Notes: a model not told the origin generated them from the sequence alone. A stretch of DNA of 64,000 nt from Streptomyces sp. 378 (GCF_030124145.1 NZ_JASKMS010000026.1:1-64000); one strand, 5' to 3'. Shown: positions 17,651 to 26,368, numbered from the stretch's first letter. Translations and numbers: made by a program.

Positions 17651-18294
17651 GACCCGGCCTCCGGTCCCTGGCCCCGGGCGCCGACCATGCGCAGCACGAG
17701 ATCGGCGTACAGTGCGCCGACCTCGTCCGGCGTCCGGGGCCCGTCGACGTTGAACCACCGTGCCACGTCGATGCAGAGCGACAGCACTGCCAGCGTCGTG
17801 CCGTGCACGTCGATGACCTCGAACTCGCCGGACCGCGCGCCCTCCTCGATGATCCCGCGCACCTCGCCGTCGACCTGGCGCCGCAGCGCGAGGATCTCGG
17901 CCCGGGCATCGGCGCCGAGCGAGTCGAGTTCGTACTGCACGACCCGCGCGGTGGTACGGCCGCCCGCGTGCCAGCGCACGAAGGAACTCACCGCGTCGGC
18001 GAGCCGCTCGGTGGCACTGCCCTCGCGCCGGGACGCCGTCCGCAGGATCTCCAGGGCCTTCTCGTGCCCGATCCTGCTGATGCGGTGCAGCAGCTCTTCC
18101 TTGGTCTTGTAGTGGATGTAGAGCGCGGCCGGGCTCATCCCCGCCCGGCCCGCGATGTCACGGGTCGTCGTGGCGTGATAGCCACGCTCGGCGAAGGCCT
18201 CCACCGCGGCGACCAGCAGCCGCCGCGCCGCGTCGGGCGTGACCTCGCCCCACGCCTGCGCCTCGCCGTCGGCCGTCTCCTCCGCCGTACTCAT
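17641..18294 (-). CDS. TetR family repressor of the hydratase gene
   Basis: This 217-residue TetR protein has the helix-turn-helix AFAERGYHATTTRDIAGRAGMSPAALYIHYKTKEELL at about residues 30-65. The ligand domain includes a WFNVDGPRTPDEVGALYADLVLRMV end similar to KstR/FadR-like regulators. ATG 18294 has GGGG 6 nt upstream; GTG 18297 is the alternative. It is convergent with the MaoC gene. The family C dyad CTAAGC/GCTTAG occurs in both promoters, which supports autoregulation and repression of the hydratase. Confidence 0.88.
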   Translation of the reverse strand: MSTAEETADGEAQAWGEVTPDAARRLLVAAVEAFAERGYHATTTRDIAGRAGMSPAALYIHYKTKEELLHRISRIGHEKALEILRTASRREGSATERLADAVSSFVRWHAGGRTTARVVQYELDSLGADARAEILALRRQVDGEVRGIIEEGARSGEFEVIDVHGTTLAVLSLCIDVARWFNVDGPRTPDEVGALYADLVLRMVGARGQGPEAGSQR

Positions 18295-18339
18295 CACTCG
18301 CCCCTCTCCACTGGCAGGAGCAACACCATACCGCCGAAG

Positions 18340-18355
18340 GTGAGCGGGCGCTTAG
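18340..18355. promoter_or_regulatory. TetR-type operator, family C, site 2
   Basis: GTGAGC-GGGC-GCTTAG matches the operator at 17128 in its whole right half (GCTTAG) and three positions of its left half (AGC). It lies 46 nt upstream of the TetR start at 18294. Confidence 0.55.
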
Positions 18356-18496
18356 TGCGGCTGATCCGTGCTCTCGGTGGCTGCTCAGTGCTTTGTGCGC
18401 CGCCCTCCGCGGTCGGCGGCAACCATGCCTCGGCGAAAGGCTGTGCGTCCCGTACAGCGGCGATTACATGGGCCATCGGCGGCAGTGTTTCGAAGC

Positions 18497-18742
18497 TCAG
18501 TGCTTTTCGAAGGGGGCGTACGAGGGGGTCGCCCCCTCCTGCCGGTCCCGGATCACCTTGGCCAGGGTGAAGGACGAGGTGACCAGGTACAGGACGGCGA
18601 TGGCGAGGAAGCCCCGCACCCAGGCGTCGGCGCTCAGCTGGTAGATGCCGACGGCGGTGGCCGCCATGGCGACGGCGAAGGAGGCGACGGCCTGACCGTA
18701 GAAGGCGGCCGTGTTCTGCTGCTTGCCCGGTGTGTCACTCAT
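18497..18742 (-). CDS. YiaA/YiaB family two-helix inner membrane protein
   Basis: This 81-residue protein begins MSDTPGKQQNTAAFYGQAV. It has two transmembrane helices (about 15-35 and 45-65), a short polar linker SADAW, and a basic cytoplasmic tail. It matches the YiaA/YiaB two-helix domain, whose function is unknown. The start is set at 18742; an in-frame start further up would add a Pro-rich leader. It lies downstream of, and on the same strand as, the acyl-CoA dehydrogenase (60 nt), so it may be its second operon gene. Confidence 0.8.
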   Translation of the reverse strand: MSDTPGKQQNTAAFYGQAVASFAVAMAATAVGIYQLSADAWVRGFLAIAVLYLVTSSFTLAKVIRDRQEGATPSYAPFEKH

Positions 18743-18802
18743 GAGGGAAAGCATCGGCGGACGTGGCCCGTGCCACATCCGCCGACGTACTCAGATGCGT
18801 AC

Positions 18803-19957
18803 TCAGAACGCGGAGACCCCCGTGAGCGCCCGTCCGATGACCAGCTTCTGGATCTGGCTCGTGCCCTCGTAGAGGGTCATGACGCGGGCGTCCCGCAGCA
18901 GCTTGCCCGCCGGGTACTCGTCGATGTAGCCGTAGCCCCCGAAGACCTGGAGCGCGTTGTTCGCGGCGCGAACGGCGGCCTCCGAGGCGAACAGCTTGGC
19001 CTTGGACGACTCGACGGCGAACGGCCGCCCCCGGTCGATCAGATCGGCGACCCGCCAGGTCAGCAGCCGGGCGGCGTCGACGTCCAGGGCGATGTCGCTG
19101 AGCAGTTCCTGGACGAGCTGGTGGTGGGCGATGGTCTTGCCGAACTGCTCGCGCTCCCCCGCGTACCGCACGGCGGCGTCGAGGGCGGCCTGGGCTATGC
19201 CGACGCAGCCCGCGGCGACCGACATCCGGCCCTTGGCGAGAGCCGACATCGCGATCGAGAAGCCCTTGCCCTCCTCCCCGACCAGCGCGGAGGCCGGTAC
19301 ACGCACATCCTCCAGGGCGAGTTCGGCGGTGGCCTGGCCGCGCAGCCCGAGCTTGCCGTCGACGGTGCGGCGGGTCAGGCCCGGCGTGGCGGTGGGGACG
19401 AGGAAGGCGGAGACGCCCTTGTGGCCGGGGGCGTCCGTGGAGCGGGCGAAGAGCAGGACGACGTCGGCCCAGGTGCCGTTGGTGATGAACATCTTGCTGC
19501 CGTTGATGACGTAGTCGTCGCCGTCCCGCACCGCCCGGGTCGTGAGGCTGCCCGCGTCCGAGCCCGTGCCCGGCTCGGTCAGGCCGAAGCAGCCGACCGA
19601 CGCGCCGGAGGTCAGCCCCGGCAGCCAGCGCCGCTTCTGCTCCTCGCTCCCCCAGGCGGCGACGGTCTTGGCGACGAGCCCGAGGGAGACCGAGACGATG
19701 CCGCGCACGGACGAGTCGCCCCGGCCCAGCTCCTCCGTGACCAGGCAGTAGGCGAGGTGGTCACCGCCGGAGCCGCCGTACTCCTCGTCGATCGTCAGGC
19801 CCAGGAAGCCGACCTCGCCGAGCTTCTTCACGATCGCCCGGTCGACCTCCTCGGCACGGTCCCAGGCGACGACGTGCGGGGTGATCTCGCGCTCCACGAA
19901 GTCCCGCGCGAGCTGCCGGACCGCGCTCTGCTCCTCGCTGAGCTCCAGATTCACCAC
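18803..19957 (-). CDS. Acyl-CoA dehydrogenase
   Basis: This 384-residue enzyme is typical of the short/medium-chain class. It has the FAD and substrate signature CFGLTEPGTGSDAGSL near residue 120, and VFGGYGYIDEYPAGKLLRDARVMTLYEGTSQIQ near the C-terminus; in that segment the Glu of YEGTS is the usual catalytic base. It oxidises an acyl-CoA to the trans-2-enoyl-CoA and passes electrons to ETF. The start is GTG 19957, with GAGG upstream. It diverges from the TetR gene at 20031, and the family B operator at 19986-20004 lies between them, so that regulator most likely represses this gene. Confidence 0.93.
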   Translation of the reverse strand: MVNLELSEEQSAVRQLARDFVEREITPHVVAWDRAEEVDRAIVKKLGEVGFLGLTIDEEYGGSGGDHLAYCLVTEELGRGDSSVRGIVSVSLGLVAKTVAAWGSEEQKRRWLPGLTSGASVGCFGLTEPGTGSDAGSLTTRAVRDGDDYVINGSKMFITNGTWADVVLLFARSTDAPGHKGVSAFLVPTATPGLTRRTVDGKLGLRGQATAELALEDVRVPASALVGEEGKGFSIAMSALAKGRMSVAAGCVGIAQAALDAAVRYAGEREQFGKTIAHHQLVQELLSDIALDVDAARLLTWRVADLIDRGRPFAVESSKAKLFASEAAVRAANNALQVFGGYGYIDEYPAGKLLRDARVMTLYEGTSQIQKLVIGRALTGVSAF

Positions 19958-19985
19958 AGGTCACCTCATTGAAAGCCGTACAATT

Positions 19986-20004
19986 AAATTAGCACTGCTA
20001 GTTT
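19986..20004. promoter_or_regulatory. TetR-type operator, family B, site 1
   Basis: AAATTAGCACTGCTAGTTT is a dyad with core TAGCA-C-TGCTA, in the A/T-rich divergent promoter of the acyl-CoA dehydrogenase and the TetR gene. A site of the same length and outer arms lies at 26369-26387. Confidence 0.7.
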
Positions 20005-20030
20005 CTCTGCGCAGCCCTACTATGTGCGCC

Positions 20031-20672
20031 ATGGCCCGACCGCGCAAGCCCTTGCTCAGCACCGACCGGATCGTCGAGACGGCCCGGGCGCTCGTCGACG
20101 CGGAGGGCCTGGCCGCCGTCTCCACGCGGCGGCTCGCCGCCGAACTCGGGGTCAGCGGACCGTCGCTGTACAACCACTTCCGCACCAAGGACGAGATCCT
20201 GGAGGCGGTCGCCGACTCGGTGAGCGGCCAGGTGGACCTGTCGATGTTCCAGGACGGCCGGGACTGGCGGACCGCCCTGCACGACTGGGCCGTCTCCTAC
20301 CGGGCCGCGCTGCGCGACCACCCGAACATCGTCCCGGTGCTGGCCCGCGGCCCCGGCCGCCGCCCGGCCGGACTGCGCCTCGCGGACGCCGTCTACGGCG
20401 CGATGGTCGCCGCGGGCTGGCCGCCGGCACAGGCCACCTCCATCGGCGCGCTGATGCGGTACTTCGTGATGGGCTCCGCGCTCGGCTCCTTCGCCGGCGG
20501 ATTCGTCGACGACGCGAGTGCCTACGACCCCGCCGACTACCCCCACCTCCAGCAGGCCCACCTCCTGGCCGAGCAGCAGGAGAAAATCGACGAGCGCGCC
20601 TTCGAGACGGGGCTGAGGGCCCTGCTGGACGGCCTGGCGCGGCAGTACGAGCAGGTCCGGCCGACCGCGTAG
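20031..20672 (+). CDS. TetR/AcrR family regulator with TetR-type C-terminal domain
   Basis: This 213-residue regulator has the helix-turn-helix ARALVDAEGLAAVSTRRLAAELGVSGPSLYNHFRTKDEILEAV at about 18-60. The C-terminal domain resembles that of tetracycline-repressor-like proteins (LHDWAVSYRAALRDHPNIVPVLARGPG). ATG 20031 is chosen; an ATG at 20022 would add three residues. It is divergent from an acyl-CoA dehydrogenase. By position it probably binds the family B palindrome, and a second copy before the aldehyde dehydrogenase suggests a small regulon. Confidence 0.9.
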   Translation: MARPRKPLLSTDRIVETARALVDAEGLAAVSTRRLAAELGVSGPSLYNHFRTKDEILEAVADSVSGQVDLSMFQDGRDWRTALHDWAVSYRAALRDHPNIVPVLARGPGRRPAGLRLADAVYGAMVAAGWPPAQATSIGALMRYFVMGSALGSFAGGFVDDASAYDPADYPHLQQAHLLAEQQEKIDERAFETGLRALLDGLARQYEQVRPTA

Positions 20673-20728
20673 GAGCCGGGCGGGACAGTTCGGCGGATGC
20701 CGAAGAGTCCGTGTTCCATGCTGATGGC

Positions 20729-21439
20729 ATGACGACGAGGGACCCGCAGGCCACCGCCCTGGCACGGCTCGCCGCGCTGTTCGCGGACGAGACCCGGGCC
20801 GCGTGCCTGCTGGCGCTGCTGGACGGGCGGGCCTGGACCGCGAGCGAGCTGGCGCGGCACGCGGGTGTCGCCGCCTCGACCCTGAGCGAGCACCTGGGCA
20901 GGCTCGTCGCGGGCGGACTGCTCGCCGAGGAACGGCAGGGCCGGCACCGGTACGTCCGGCTGGCCGACGCCCGCGTCGCCCACCTCGTGGAGGACCTGGC
21001 CGCCCAGGTCGCGCCGTCCGCGGCCGTACGGCCGCGGAACCTGCGGGAGTCGAGCGCCGGCTCGGCGATGGCCCGGGGCCGGACCTGCTACGACCATCTC
21101 GCCGGGCGGCTCGGCATCGCCGTCACCGACGCGCTGACGGCGCGCGGGCTGCTGGAGCAGGAGACCGGCTTCGCGCTCACCGACGCGGGGCTGGCGTGGT
21201 TCGCGGCGGCCGGCATCGGCCTGGAAGGGCGGGGCCGACGCCCCCTGGCGCGGGCCTGCCTCGACTGGACCGAACGCCGCCCGCATCTCGCGGGCGTCGC
21301 GGGCGCGGCCCTGTGCCGGCACGCCCTGCACACCGGGTGGTGCGTGCGCATCGGCTCGGAGCGGGCCGTGAAGGTCACGGCGGCCGGTGAACGCGCCCTC
21401 TTCGATCTGCTGGGGGTACGAGCGGCGGCCCTGCGGTAG
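20729..21439 (+). CDS. ArsR-type winged-helix transcriptional regulator
   Basis: The protein has 236 residues. The N-terminal winged helix is ArsR/SmtB-like (LFADETRAACLLALLDGRAWTASELARHAGVAASTLSEHLGRLVAGGLL, residues 11-60, then a wing with RQGRHRYVRL). The longer C-terminal half has GRTCYDHLAGRLGIAV and a Cys/His-containing segment (ARACLDWTERRPHLAG, GAALCRHALHTGWC). This layout is common in actinobacterial regulators of unknown ligand, and the Cys/His residues could bind metal or sense redox. It follows the TetR gene by 56 nt. The 63-bp repeat array begins just after its stop. Confidence 0.85.
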   Translation: MTTRDPQATALARLAALFADETRAACLLALLDGRAWTASELARHAGVAASTLSEHLGRLVAGGLLAEERQGRHRYVRLADARVAHLVEDLAAQVAPSAAVRPRNLRESSAGSAMARGRTCYDHLAGRLGIAVTDALTARGLLEQETGFALTDAGLAWFAAAGIGLEGRGRRPLARACLDWTERRPHLAGVAGAALCRHALHTGWCVRIGSERAVKVTAAGERALFDLLGVRAAALR

Positions 21440-21449
21440 CCGCGCCCGA

Positions 21450-21925
21450 CTCCCACCCGACTCGGCACGGCACCCGGCCCGACCGGGGCACGGCACGCCG
21501 TCGGACTCGGCACAGTGCCCCGCCCGGGGCACGGCACCCCACCCGACTTGGCACAGTGCCCCGTCGGACTCGGCACAGTGCCCCGCCCGGGGCACGGCAC
21601 CCCACCCGACTTGGCACAGTGCCCCGTCGGACTCGGCACAGTGCCCCGCCCGGGGCACGGCACCCCACCCGACTTGGCACAGTGCCCCGTCGGACTCGGC
21701 ACAGTGCCCCGCCCGGGGCACGGCACCCCACCCGACTTGGCACAGTGCCCCGTCGGACTCGGCACAGTGCCCCGCCCGGGGCACGGCACCCCACCCGACT
21801 TGGCACAGTGCCCCGTCGGACTCGGCACAGGGCCCCGCCGGAACCGGCCCAGTGCCCCGTGGGAACCGGCTACGGCGCCGCGTCCGACCCGGCACGACAC
21901 CCCGTCCGACCCCGCACAGCGCCCC
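21450..21925. repeat. 63-bp tandem repeat array made of 21-bp sub-units
   Basis: The segment CACAGTGCCCCGCCCGGGGC starts at 21511, 21574, 21637, 21700 and 21763, an exact 63-nt period, with a degenerate sixth start at 21826. Each unit consists of three diverged 21-bp sub-units; the core GGCAC-A-GTGCC is itself a palindrome, and GCCCCG-CC-CGGGGC forms a hairpin. Degenerate 21-bp units flank both ends. Because 63 is divisible by 3 and no stop occurs in the unit, several frames on both strands stay open through the array; none has convincing coding features. It separates the ArsR gene from the MHS transporter, which are convergent. Confidence 0.9.
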
Positions 21926-22031
21926 ACTATGCCTGGCGGGCGTGGCGGTGTCCCGGTCGCGCTCGCGGTCGGCGGCCCGGGCCGGGGTTCCGGGAGCGGT
22001 GGTGGAACCCCGGCCCGAGCAGACCCCGGAC

Positions 22032-23399
22032 TCAGCTCGCTGACTCGGCCTCCGCGCGGGCCTCGTTCGCGGTCTCCGGCTCCGCGGCGCGCGCCCGGTC
22101 CGCGAGGATCTTGATCGACACCAGGGCGATCACCGAGAGCCCGATGATGTAGCCGGAGACGGCCATCGAGGTGCCCGTCGCCTCCAGCAGCAGCACCATC
22201 ACGAAGGGCGCGAGCCCACCGCCCGCGACGGCCGCGATCTGGTAGCCGAGGGAGGCGCCGGTGTAACGCATCTCGGGCGTGAACAGCTCGGCGAAGAGGG
22301 CGGCCTGGGGGCCGTACATGATGCTGAGGAAGCAGCTGGCGACGAACGTGCCGACCGCGAGCCACAGCAGCGAGCGGGTGTCGATCAGCAGGAAGAGCGG
22401 CACCGCCCACAGCGCGATGCCGACCGCGCCGAGGGTGTAGACCCGGAGGCGGCCGACGCGGTCGGACAGCGCGGCGGCTGCGGGGATCAGCACGAGCTGC
22501 GTGAGGCTGACGCAGAGGGAGACGGTGAGCACGGCGCCCTTGTCCATGTCCAGCTCTCGGGTCGTGTAGTCGAGGACGCCGGTGATGAGGATGTAGAAGG
22601 TGGCGGTGTTCACGGCGAAGGAACCACCGGCCAGGAACACCGTGCCCAGGTGGCCGCGCAGGATCGTGCGCAGCGGCGAGTTCTTCTCGGACTTCTCCTT
22701 CTCGGAGAGCGCCCGCTCGGCCTCCCGGAACGCCGGGGTCTCCTCGACGCGCGTGTGGATGTACCAGGCGAGGGCGAGGACCAGCAGACCGATCAGGAAC
22801 GGCACGCGCCAGCCCCAGGACGCGAACGCCGCGTCGCTGGTGAACGCACCGGCCAGCAGGAAGACGGTGTTGGCGGTGACCACGCCGATGGGGACGCCGA
22901 GCTGCACGACGCTGCCGTAGACACCGCGCTTGCCCTCCGGGGCGTACTCGGTGGCCAGGAGCATCGCGCCGCCCCACTGGGCGCCGACGGCCACGCCCTG
23001 GGCGACACGCAGCAGGACGAGCAGGATCGGGGCCGCCACACCGATCGTCTCGTACGTGGGCAGCAGACCGATGCCGGTGGTGGCCACGCCCATCAGCGTG
23101 AGCGCCAGGACCAGCATCGGCTTGCGGCCGCGCTGGTCGCCGAGGTGTCCGGCGACGATGCCGCCGATGGGGCGGGCGAGGAAGCCGACGGCGAAGGTCG
23201 CGAACGAGGCGAGGACGCCGGCCGTGGCGTTGCCGGAGGGGAAGTAGAGGTCGCCCAGCACGAGGGCGGCGGCGATGCCGAAGACGAAGTAGTCGTACCA
23301 CTCGACGGCCGAGGCGAGTGCCGCGGCGGTGGCCACCCGGCGGCGATTGCCGACGGCGGGAGTGTTCGTGGCGGGCTGAGCGGAAGGGGCCGAATCCAT
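22032..23399 (-). CDS. MHS-family MFS transporter (proton symporter)
   Basis: This 455-residue membrane protein has 12 predicted helices. It carries the metabolite:H+ symporter signature ASAVEWYDYFVFG near residue 35 and the loop motif GHLGDQRGRKPMLV between helices 2 and 3. Its layout is like the shikimate, proline/betaine or alpha-ketoglutarate permeases. It probably imports an organic acid; the substrate is not evident. The start at 23399 is chosen because the family N-terminus follows directly; further upstream residues would be low-complexity. A family A operator lies 60 nt upstream, which links it to the acyl-CoA operons. Confidence 0.88.
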   Translation of the reverse strand: MDSAPSAQPATNTPAVGNRRRVATAAALASAVEWYDYFVFGIAAALVLGDLYFPSGNATAGVLASFATFAVGFLARPIGGIVAGHLGDQRGRKPMLVLALTLMGVATTGIGLLPTYETIGVAAPILLVLLRVAQGVAVGAQWGGAMLLATEYAPEGKRGVYGSVVQLGVPIGVVTANTVFLLAGAFTSDAAFASWGWRVPFLIGLLVLALAWYIHTRVEETPAFREAERALSEKEKSEKNSPLRTILRGHLGTVFLAGGSFAVNTATFYILITGVLDYTTRELDMDKGAVLTVSLCVSLTQLVLIPAAAALSDRVGRLRVYTLGAVGIALWAVPLFLLIDTRSLLWLAVGTFVASCFLSIMYGPQAALFAELFTPEMRYTGASLGYQIAAVAGGGLAPFVMVLLLEATGTSMAVSGYIIGLSVIALVSIKILADRARAAEPETANEARAEAESAS

Positions 23400-23458
23400 G
23401 TGGTGCACGCTCCGGGGGGTGCGGGGACGGAACGGGGGGTGGCGCGGGTTCCGGGGAA

Positions 23459-23478
23459 CGTACTGACCGGACGGTATG
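23459..23478. promoter_or_regulatory. TetR-type operator, family A, site 3
   Basis: CGTACTGACCGGACGGTATG matches the shared family A form at 17 of 20 positions. It lies 60 nt upstream of the MHS transporter start, in the range expected for a promoter operator. Confidence 0.55.
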
Positions 23479-23562
23479 TGCGTCAACGGGTCGTGCACCA
23501 GGACTTTTGCCTGTACTTGGCATCGACCACGGAGCTCGACCACGGGGCCGGACATGCCGAAG

Positions 23563-23589
23563 GCCCCGGCCTCGCGAGGAGGCCGGGGC
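23563..23589. terminator. Strong GC hairpin between MHS transporter and alcohol dehydrogenase
   Basis: GCCCCGGCCTC and GAGGCCGGGGC form a perfect 11-bp stem with a 5-nt loop. It lies about 160 nt beyond the alcohol dehydrogenase stop (23751) and before the MHS transporter promoter. It probably ends the dehydrogenase transcript. Confidence 0.6.
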
Positions 23590-23715
23590 ACCACGGGCAC
23601 CGGGCTGGTGTGCCGCGCCCGAAATCCGTCGGTAGATCTGTCTCGTTTCGGCGGTCGGATTCTCGCCGCCGACCAGGGGTGTTGACCGTCCGCAGCTCAG
23701 CGGGAACTACCTAGG

Positions 23716-23749
23716 AACTTCCGGCGCGGGACAACTTCCGGCGCGGGAC
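23716..23749. repeat. 17-bp tandem duplication after the alcohol dehydrogenase stop
   Basis: AACTTCCGGCGCGGGAC occurs twice back to back (23716-23732 and 23733-23749), ending next to the stop codon at 23751. It looks like a recent slippage duplication. Confidence 0.75.
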
Positions 23750-23750
23750 A

Positions 23751-24833
23751 CTAGAAGACGACCAGGGACCGGCCGCCCTTGCCCGCCAGCATGTTCTCGA
23801 AGGCCGCCGGGATGCCGTCGAGGGAGATGCGTTCGGTCACCAGCACGCTCAGATCCAGGCGGCCGGCCCGGATGTGCTCGGCCAGCACCGGGAGGTCCTG
23901 CGCCGGGTCGGAGTTGCCGTAGACGCAGCCGGAGAGGGTGCGGCCCCAGTGGAAGATCTCCAGGGCGTTGAAGGTGACCTGCTGGTCCTTGCCGCCGATG
24001 CCGACGACCGTGGTGCGGCCGCCGCGACGGGTGGAGTCCCAGGCCGTGCGGATGCTGACCGCGCGGCCGGCGCACTCCACGGCGACGTCCACGCCCTGTT
24101 TGCCGGTGAGACCGCGGATCTCGCGGGCGGTGGTGTCCGAGGCGACGAGGTAGTCGGTGGCGCCGGCCGCGCGGGCCAGTTCCTCCTTCTCGGCGGACAC
24201 GTCCACCGCGACGATCTTCGAGGCGCCCGCGATCCGGGCCGCCTGGAGCGCGGACAGCCCCACTCCGCCGACGCCGAACACCGCGACCGTCTCGCCCCGC
24301 CGGACGCGGGCCGAGTGGTGGACGGCGCCGTAGCCGGTGAGGACCGCGCAGCCGAGGAGAGCGGCGTCGGTGAGCGGGACGCCGTCCGGGACGGGCAGGA
24401 CGCAGGACGTGGAGACGACGGTCTCCTCGGCGAACGCGGCGACGTTCAGGCCGGGGTGCAGGTCGGTGCCCTCGGCGGTGCGGGCGTAGACCTCGGCGGC
24501 GCCGCCCAGGGCGTTGGCGCACAGCCACACCTCGCCGAGTGAGCAGGCGTGGCAGGCGCCGCAGGACGGGGCCCAGTTGAGAACGACCCCGTCGCCGGGC
24601 GCGACATGGGTGACACCCTCGCCGACGGCGACGACCGTGCCGGCGCCCTCGTGGCCGAGGACGGCGGGGACGGGCACGCGCATGGTGCCGTCGGACAGGG
24701 ACAGGTCGGAGTGGCAGACCCCGGCTGCGGCGAGCCGGACGCGGACCTGGCCGGGTCCGGGGTCGGGCAGGTCGATGCCGGTGATCTCCAGCGGGGAGCC
24801 GACAGCGGGCAGGACGGCGGCGCGGACAGCCAT
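23751..24833 (-). CDS. Zinc-dependent alcohol dehydrogenase (class III-like MDR)
   Basis: This 360-residue enzyme has catalytic zinc ligands Cys40 and the His61-Glu62 pair in GHEGAG, and a third Cys in GCAVLTGYGA. The structural zinc is held by Cys91, 94, 97 and 105 (CGACHAC...C). The NAD-binding motif is FGVGGVGLSALQ, with an acidic DVSAEK after the second beta strand, which favours NAD. It oxidises a primary alcohol or hydroxymethyl adduct. The gene lies 106 nt after the aldehyde dehydrogenase and on the same strand, so the pair probably converts an alcohol to an acid. Transcript start is probably upstream of the aldehyde dehydrogenase. Confidence 0.92.
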   Translation of the reverse strand: MAVRAAVLPAVGSPLEITGIDLPDPGPGQVRVRLAAAGVCHSDLSLSDGTMRVPVPAVLGHEGAGTVVAVGEGVTHVAPGDGVVLNWAPSCGACHACSLGEVWLCANALGGAAEVYARTAEGTDLHPGLNVAAFAEETVVSTSCVLPVPDGVPLTDAALLGCAVLTGYGAVHHSARVRRGETVAVFGVGGVGLSALQAARIAGASKIVAVDVSAEKEELARAAGATDYLVASDTTAREIRGLTGKQGVDVAVECAGRAVSIRTAWDSTRRGGRTTVVGIGGKDQQVTFNALEIFHWGRTLSGCVYGNSDPAQDLPVLAEHIRAGRLDLSVLVTERISLDGIPAAFENMLAGKGGRSLVVF

Positions 24834-24939
24834 GACGGAGGGGACTCCCTGGGGCTAGGGCCTGTCGTTCGGAGCAGGCCGCAGGAAACTGAGGGTGCTG
24901 GGCGATGCCGCGTCTGCGGCGCGATCCGGACGGCAGGGC

Positions 24940-26328
24940 CTAGAACTGGAGGGACTTGGTCTGGAGGTACTCGGTCAGGCCGTGCACGCCGAGTTCGCGG
25001 CCGATACCCGACTGCTTGTAGCCGCCGAAGGGGGCGAGGGGGTTGAAGCGGCCGCCGTTGATGTCGACCTGGCCGGTCTCCATCCCGCGCGCGAAGGCCA
25101 CCGCCTCGGCCTCGTCCCCGGCCCAGACGGCGCCGGCCAGACCGTACACCGTGCCGTTGGCGATGCGCAGGGCGTCCTCCTCGTCCTCGTACCTCAGGAT
25201 CGACAGGACCGGGCCGAAGATCTCCTCCTGCGCGATGGTCATGTCCTCGGTGACGTCGGCGAAGACGGTGGGGCTGACGAAGTAGCCCGTCTCGCGCGGG
25301 GCCTCGGGGCCGCCGGCCACCAGCCGGGCGCCCTCCGCGACGCCCTTCTCGATGTAGCCGCGGACCCGGGCCTGCTGCTTGGCGTTGACGACCGGTCCGA
25401 TGCGCTCGCCGTACTTGGCGGCGGCGGCCGCGGCCAGCTCGACCGCCTCGTCGTACCGGTCGCGGTGGACGAGCATCCGGGTCCAGGCGCTGCACGTCTG
25501 CCCGGAGTTGGACATGACGTTGGCGACCCCGACGTTGACCGCCTTGGCCAGGTCGGCGCTGGGGAGGATGACGTTGGCGGACTTGCCGCCCAGTTCGAGG
25601 GCGACCTTCTTGACCTGCCCGGCGGCGATCGCGGCGATCCGCCGGCCGACGGCGGTGGAGCCGGTGAAGGAGACGAGGTCGACCCCGGGGTGCTCGGCGA
25701 GGGCCTGGCCGGCGACCGGGCCGAGACCGGTGACCAGGTTGAAGACGCCCGCCGGGAACCCGGCCTCGTGCACCGCGTCGGCCAGGAGCCGGGCCACCAG
25801 GGGGGTGTCCTCGGCGGGCTTCACCACGACCGCGCAGCCCGCCGCGAGGGCCGGGGCGACCTTGGCGACGATCTGGTGCAGCGGATAGTTCCAGGGCGTG
25901 ATCGCGGCCACGACACCGACCGGCTCGTGATGCACGACCGAGTTGCCGGTCTTCTCCTCGAAGGCGTACGTCGCCGCCAGCTCGGCGTACGAGCCCGCGA
26001 CCGCGATCGGCACGCCCGCGTGGACGGCCTGCGAGAACTTCAGCGGCGAGCCGAGCTCTGCCGTGACCGTCTCGGCGATCTCGTCCGCGCGGGCCGCGAG
26101 CAGGTCCCGCAGGGCGGCCAGACGCGCCGCGCGCTCGGCGGGCGGGGTCGCGGCCCAGTCCGGCAGGGCGGCGCGGGCGGCCCGTACGGCGTGGTCGACG
26201 TCCTCGGCGGTGCCCGCGGGGACCGTGCCGATGACCTGCTCGTCGACGGGGTTCACGACCTCGATCACGTCGTGGCCGGCGGCGGGGCGCCAGGCGCCCC
26301 CGATGTACATGCCGTCGTGTGCCTTCAT
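24940..26328 (-). CDS. NAD(P)-dependent aldehyde dehydrogenase
   Basis: This 462-residue enzyme has the ALDH signatures VALELGGKSANVIL (general base Glu245), SNSGQTCSA with catalytic Cys279, cofactor motif FTGSTAVGRRI, and the oxyanion Asn in ITPWNYPLHQ. It oxidises an aldehyde to the acid and belongs to the broad group near betaine or medium-chain aldehyde dehydrogenases. Start ATG 26328 has GAGGA 7 nt upstream. It is the first gene of an operon with the zinc alcohol dehydrogenase. Its promoter holds the family B operator at 26369, which links it to the TetR regulator at 20031. Confidence 0.93.
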   Translation of the reverse strand: MKAHDGMYIGGAWRPAAGHDVIEVVNPVDEQVIGTVPAGTAEDVDHAVRAARAALPDWAATPPAERAARLAALRDLLAARADEIAETVTAELGSPLKFSQAVHAGVPIAVAGSYAELAATYAFEEKTGNSVVHHEPVGVVAAITPWNYPLHQIVAKVAPALAAGCAVVVKPAEDTPLVARLLADAVHEAGFPAGVFNLVTGLGPVAGQALAEHPGVDLVSFTGSTAVGRRIAAIAAGQVKKVALELGGKSANVILPSADLAKAVNVGVANVMSNSGQTCSAWTRMLVHRDRYDEAVELAAAAAAKYGERIGPVVNAKQQARVRGYIEKGVAEGARLVAGGPEAPRETGYFVSPTVFADVTEDMTIAQEEIFGPVLSILRYEDEEDALRIANGTVYGLAGAVWAGDEAEAVAFARGMETGQVDINGGRFNPLAPFGGYKQSGIGRELGVHGLTEYLQTKSLQF

Positions 26329-26368
26329 CGCGGTTTCCTCCGGGGCGGGGCGTCGTCGTCCGACACAT

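Noticed and set aside
20537..21895. Long reading frames on both strands through the 63-bp array, with a repeated 21-residue protein motif
   Set aside because: All frames remain open only because the repeat length is a multiple of three and the unit lacks stops. They overlap the real ArsR gene antisense, and codon third positions do not behave like coding sequence.
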